DNA of 64,000 bases, taken from the NCBI GenBank assembly GCA_020638835.1, contig JACKHV010000001.1, forward strand, positions 1-64,000, given 5' to 3'. The translations under genes and the position numbers were made by a program. Shown here in pieces: positions 60,379 through 64,000 of the stretch. The notes under the pieces were generated by a model. It was not told the origin of the DNA. It made no database searches and worked only from the letters and a program-made list of their open reading frames with translations. Position 1 is the stretch's first letter; the number at the start of each line of letters is the position of its first letter. The stretch comes from Planctomycetota bacterium (lineage in GTDB: Bacteria > Planctomycetota > UBA1135 > GCA-002686595).

Positions 60379-62631
60379 ATGGAGCACTCCGACCTGACCG
60401 CCGGCCACGAGGCCGTGCTCGAGCAAGTCGCCTGGATGCGGCAGCTCGCCTTCGAGCTCGTGCGCGATCGCGGCACGGCCGACGACCTCGTGCAGGAGAC
60501 CTGGCTCGCGGTGCTGCGCGCGAAGCCCGACGCCGATCGGCCGCTACGCCCGTGGCTGTCACGCGTCGTGCGCAACGCCGCCGCCCTGCGCCTGCGCCGT
60601 GGCGCCAGCCGCGCCGCGCGCGAGTCGGACGTCGCGACGCCCGAGCGGCTCCCGAGCGCGCACCAGCTCGTCGAGCGCGCGGAAGAACAACAACGCCTCG
60701 GCGAGGCCGTGCTCGCCCTCGACGATCCGTATCGAACCGTCGTCCTGCTGCGTTACTACGAAGGCCTGACGCCGCAGCAGATCGCCGCCGCGCAAGGCAT
60801 CCCCGCCGCGACCGTGCGCTCGCAGCTGCATCGCGGACTCGCGAAGCTGCGCGAACGATTGGACCGCGAACACGGCGGCGACCGTCGTGCGTGGGTCATG
60901 ATGTTGCAGCCGCTCTGGGAAGAGGCGAAGCCCGCGGCGGCCGGCTTGTCCGGCGGCGTGTTGATCGGGGCCGGCGCCGTCGCGGCGGCGCTGCTGTGGC
61001 TCGGCGTGAGCTGGGCCCTGCGCGACGAAACGGAGCGCGCGCTCGAACCGCACTCGACGCAAGTCGCCGCGCCGATCGTCTCGCCCGGCCGCGTGGCGCT
61101 CGACGGGGGAGGCCGGACCCCACTGGGTCCCGTGGTCGAGCCCGCGACCGAGCTCGAGTGGACGCTGCTCGACGCTCGCACGAGCGCGCGGCTCGCCGAC
61201 TACCTCGTGCGCGTCGACGGCGAGGACTTCCGCTCGGACGCCGCGGGACGCGTCGTGCTCCCGGCGGACGCGAAGACGATCCTGCCCGTCGACGATCCGC
61301 GCGCAATGCTCGACGTCCTCTTCCGGCACGAGCGCCGCGAGCTGCGCGCGCTCGAGCGCGACGCCGTGGACCTGCCGCGCGACGACGCTTCCTTCGCGCT
61401 CCCGCTCGACGTCGGGCCGACCTACCGCCTCGACCTCGTCGGTCCGAGCAGCTTCGACCCGCGCGAGCTCGACGCGCGCCTCGTCGCACTGGATCTCGAG
61501 GACGGCAGCGCGAACTTGCGCCCGCGCCAGGTCGCACCCGTACGCGTCGCGGAGGACGGCGGCGCCTGGGTACGCTTCGCCAGGCGACCGAGCGGCGCCG
61601 ATCGACCGGAGGCGCGCTGGCGACTCGAGCTCTCGGACTCCGCCGGCTTCCTGTTCGGTTCCGCGTCGCTCGATGCGCTCGACCCTTCGGACGGCCGGCG
61701 CGTGCGCGTCGAGCTGCAGGCGACCGGAACGATCGCGGGGCGCATCACCGGCTTCTCGCCGGATCGCCTGAACGAAGTCACAGCGTCGCTGCGCACGCGC
61801 GAGGGGGAGTTCATCGCGCCGCACTTCGCGCGGCCCGACGCGAGTGGCGACTACCGGCTGCGCTGGATCCCCGCGGGTGACTACCAATTGCACGTGATCG
61901 CCCCGGGCCAGTCGACCTGGACGAGTGACGTCGTCGTCGCGAGCGGCCGGGCGACCGACCTCGACTGCGAATTCGACGTGGTGTTGCCCGCCGGACCAGT
62001 GGCGGGAACCGTCGTCAGCGAGACCGGTGGCTACCAGGGGCAGCTGCTCGTGTTCCTCTTCGACGCGAACGGATTCGTCCTGGACGTCTTCCCGACGAGC
62101 TGGAAGCGCAACTCGGACGGCGCGCTCGAGGCTCCGTTCCGCTTCGACTACGCGCCGACCGGCGAGCTGCACGTCGACGTCCTCTCGCTCGCGGACGCGG
62201 TGACCTTCCGCGTCGATGTCGACGCCTTCGTCGCGCCGCTCGAGGACCTGCGCGTCACGCTGCTCGACGCCGCGCCGGCGGACGACTGGAGCTTCCGTGT
62301 CGTCGACGCCGAGACGGGCGCGGAGCTCGCCGAGTACGAGGTCGAGGTGCGCGTCGACGACGGCGAACCGCGCCGCTTCCGCGCGGCAGCTGTCGAGCGC
62401 GAAGGGCAGGCGCCGCGGACCGACACGCACCTCTGGACCACCATCGCCGGCAACCTGCGCTGGAACCGCTTCGAAGCCGTCGGACCGCTGCGCAGCCTGC
62501 CGACGAGCTCGCGCCTCGCCTGGACCGTGCGCGCAGACGGCTACCTGCACGCCGAAGGCACCGAAGCGTCATTCGAGCTCGACCCGAACGGCTCCGGGCT
62601 CACTGCCACGGTGCCCCTACGCCCGGAGTGA
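60379..62631 (+). CDS. ECF sigma factor fused to a transmembrane segment and large outer domain
   Basis: The product has 750 aa. Region 2 lies at about 10-75 (MRQLAFELVRDRGTADDLVQ, ETWLAVLRAKPDADRPLRPW). Region 4 lies at about 115-165 (ALDDPYRTVVLLRYYEGLTP, QQIAAAQGIPAATVRSQLHR). A single hydrophobic helix follows at about 191-213 (GGVLIGAGAVAAALLWLGVS). Residues about 214-750 are beta-rich, with carboxypeptidase-regulatory-like modules (VELQATGTIAGRITGF, DYRLRWIPAGDYQLHVIAPG, GPVAGTVVSETGGYQGQLLV). This makes a membrane-bound sigma factor with its own sensor or effector region. No separate anti-sigma gene is near. The start ATG follows a GC-rich leader. Confidence 0.85.
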   Translation: MEHSDLTAGHEAVLEQVAWMRQLAFELVRDRGTADDLVQETWLAVLRAKPDADRPLRPWLSRVVRNAAALRLRRGASRAARESDVATPERLPSAHQLVERAEEQQRLGEAVLALDDPYRTVVLLRYYEGLTPQQIAAAQGIPAATVRSQLHRGLAKLRERLDREHGGDRRAWVMMLQPLWEEAKPAAAGLSGGVLIGAGAVAAALLWLGVSWALRDETERALEPHSTQVAAPIVSPGRVALDGGGRTPLGPVVEPATELEWTLLDARTSARLADYLVRVDGEDFRSDAAGRVVLPADAKTILPVDDPRAMLDVLFRHERRELRALERDAVDLPRDDASFALPLDVGPTYRLDLVGPSSFDPRELDARLVALDLEDGSANLRPRQVAPVRVAEDGGAWVRFARRPSGADRPEARWRLELSDSAGFLFGSASLDALDPSDGRRVRVELQATGTIAGRITGFSPDRLNEVTASLRTREGEFIAPHFARPDASGDYRLRWIPAGDYQLHVIAPGQSTWTSDVVVASGRATDLDCEFDVVLPAGPVAGTVVSETGGYQGQLLVFLFDANGFVLDVFPTSWKRNSDGALEAPFRFDYAPTGELHVDVLSLADAVTFRVDVDAFVAPLEDLRVTLLDAAPADDWSFRVVDAETGAELAEYEVEVRVDDGEPRRFRAAAVEREGQAPRTDTHLWTTIAGNLRWNRFEAVGPLRSLPTSSRLAWTVRADGYLHAEGTEASFELDPNGSGLTATVPLRPE

Positions 62632-62727
62632 GCCCCGCCCGCGAGAATCCCGTTTAGAGTGCAACGGAAGGCCTGCCGGCGCACTGTCAGGTGTGGATTC
62701 GCCACGAACCTCGAACGAGACCCGCCA

Positions 62728-64000
62728 TGAAGATCCTCACCATCTCGACCCTCACGCTCATCGCCGCCCCGGCCTTCGGTCGGTCCGACGTGCTCTATCA
62801 CATCGATCGCCCCGCCGGCGTGCTGTCGGGTTGGGGGCACTCGCTCGTCATGCTCGACGACGTCGACGACGACGGAGTCGACGACCTCGCGGTGGGCATC
62901 TTCGTCCACGGCGGCGGCAACGTCGCGACGGTGCACTCCGGCGCGACGGGCGCGCACCTCTACACCTTGGTCGCCCCGGTCGAGCCGCTGTTCTACGGCG
63001 CGGGCATCACCAGCGTGCGCGACGAGAACGGTGACGGCGTGTCCGACGTCGTCGTCGTCGGAAGCCACTCGGGCGACCCGAACTCTCCCGACGGCTCGAT
63101 CATCGTCTACTCGGGTGCCGACGGCGCGCAGTTGCGCCTCGTCCGCCCGACCGCCGGTCTGTTCTTCCAGTCGCACGCGCAAGAGAATCAGCCCGCCGTG
63201 GCCGACCTCGACGGCGACGGTCACGACGAAGTCTTCGTGCGCACGACGGGCGGGCTCGGCGGCTATCAGCTCTCGCTGATGTCGACGACGACCGGCCAGG
63301 CGCTCTTCACGGTCACGCCCGCCGGACTCGGCAACTTCACCGGCCCGCTGTTGGCGCGCCTCGACGATCACGACGGCGACGGCGTCGACGACCTCGCGGT
63401 TCCCGTGCGCAACGGGTTCGACGCGCGCGTCGAGATCCGCTCCGGCGCGACCGGCGCGTGGATCACGGACATCGAGCCGCGCGGTGCGCACCACCTGACG
63501 GGCAATGGAGAGCCATTCTTCGCCGTGGACGACGTGGACGGAGACGGCATGCGGGACATCGCGCTGGGAGCGGTCTTCGACGGCTTCGTCGGCGTCTACT
63601 CCTCTGCGGACGGCAGCAAGCTGGAGCGCTGGGACTGCAGCGCTCAACCGATCGCTTGCTTCGGCTCGCGGCTCATCGAGATCGACGACATCAGCGGCGA
63701 CGGTCACTCCGACTTGATCGCGATGGAGTCGAACGCCTTCGGAAGCGGCGGCGTTCGCCTCTTCGGCCTCGACCCGATGACCGGCAAGCTTCTGTTCGAG
63801 GAACACAACGCCGCGCTGGCTGGTGGCTACTCGAACGCCGACCGCATCATCGACGCGCCTGGCCTCGACCCGCAGGGCTTCCCGAGCTTCGCGCTCTTCG
63901 AGGACCTCACCGGGCGAGTCGCCGTGCGGCGCATCCTGCCCGAGGTCGGCGCGCGGACGTGCCCCAGCAACCCGAACTCCTCGGGCGAAGCGGCGGTGCT
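62728..64000 (+). CDS. Secreted FG-GAP protein (C-terminus beyond window)
   Basis: 424 complete codons are visible; the frame is still open at the right edge. The signal peptide is MKILTISTLTLIAAPAFGRS. FG-GAP repeats carry D-x-D-x-D-type motifs: LDDVDDDGVDDLAVGIF, RDENGDGVSDVVVVGS, ADLDGDGHDEVFVRTTG, LDDHDGDGVDDLAVPV, VDDVDGDGMRDIALGA and DDISGDGHSDLIAME. The visible end (ARTCPSNPNSSGEAAV) looks like the start of the shared C-terminal domain. Probably a secreted or surface propeller; function unknown. Confidence 0.85.

Noticed and set aside
1..64000. tRNA, rRNA or tmRNA genes
   Set aside because: Reading the intergenic gaps I found no cloverleaf-like structure with T-loop consensus or rRNA motifs.

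Overview
The window is one contiguous stretch of a GC-rich bacterial chromosome, roughly 70% G+C by eye. Almost every base is coding and there are no RNA operons, phage genes or transposases. The protein repertoire points to the phylum Planctomycetota. It includes secreted FG-GAP and CRTAC-type proteins, TPR lipoproteins, ECF sigma factors fused to extracytoplasmic domains, several secreted proteins sharing a cysteine-containing C-terminal domain ending in a short aromatic/Asn-rich block, many exported amidohydrolase paralogues and an alpha-2-macroglobulin with N-terminal TPR-like repeats. This assignment is inference, because no taxonomic marker such as rRNA is present.

Layout: 1-8690 (minus) holds an alpha-2-macroglobulin-like protein running off the left edge and an exported M14 carboxypeptidase. 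8771-10529 (plus) is an rpiB-deoC pair whose products both begin with an amphipathic helix resembling a microcompartment encapsulation peptide. 10527-15564 is a lower-GC island with two secreted proteins (FG-GAP repeat and beta-helix), followed by a second deoC copy, about 97.5% identical, that lacks its start codon. 15567-18895 holds this copy, then a nitronate monooxygenase-like protein, YjbQ and a small unknown protein.

19298-34051 (plus) is the most striking part: ten consecutive, translationally coupled genes carrying eleven amidohydrolase-type modules, all with export signals. Only three (at 27473, 28792 and 30087) keep a complete metal-ligand set. One (20737) keeps HxH and the late Asp, and the other seven modules have lost the HxH motif. 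I read this as an exported set of catalytic and degenerate paralogues that may work together. The operon ends at a strong hairpin.

34233-49728 is mostly housekeeping or regulatory: a TrpD-like protein, a MOSC protein, an ECF sigma/membrane-protein/secretin-like triad, a metallophosphoesterase, an SGNH hydrolase with MORN-like repeats, an NtrC-like regulator without GAFTGA, a ThrRS-editing-like protein, pterin carbinolamine dehydratase, an ElyC-like protein, an alpha/beta hydrolase, and a zinc-ribbon/SPFH cluster resembling the Bacillus ydjGHI genes of the PspA system.

49931-64000 holds two tandem secreted paralogues, a 94-bp near-perfect palindrome, prolyl-tRNA synthetase, a DUF1858-rhodanese protein, a possible structured small RNA, two pseudopilin-like genes, a TPR/CRTAC pair, a solenoid-like membrane protein, a membrane-tethered ECF sigma factor with a large outer domain, and a secreted FG-GAP protein cut by the right edge.
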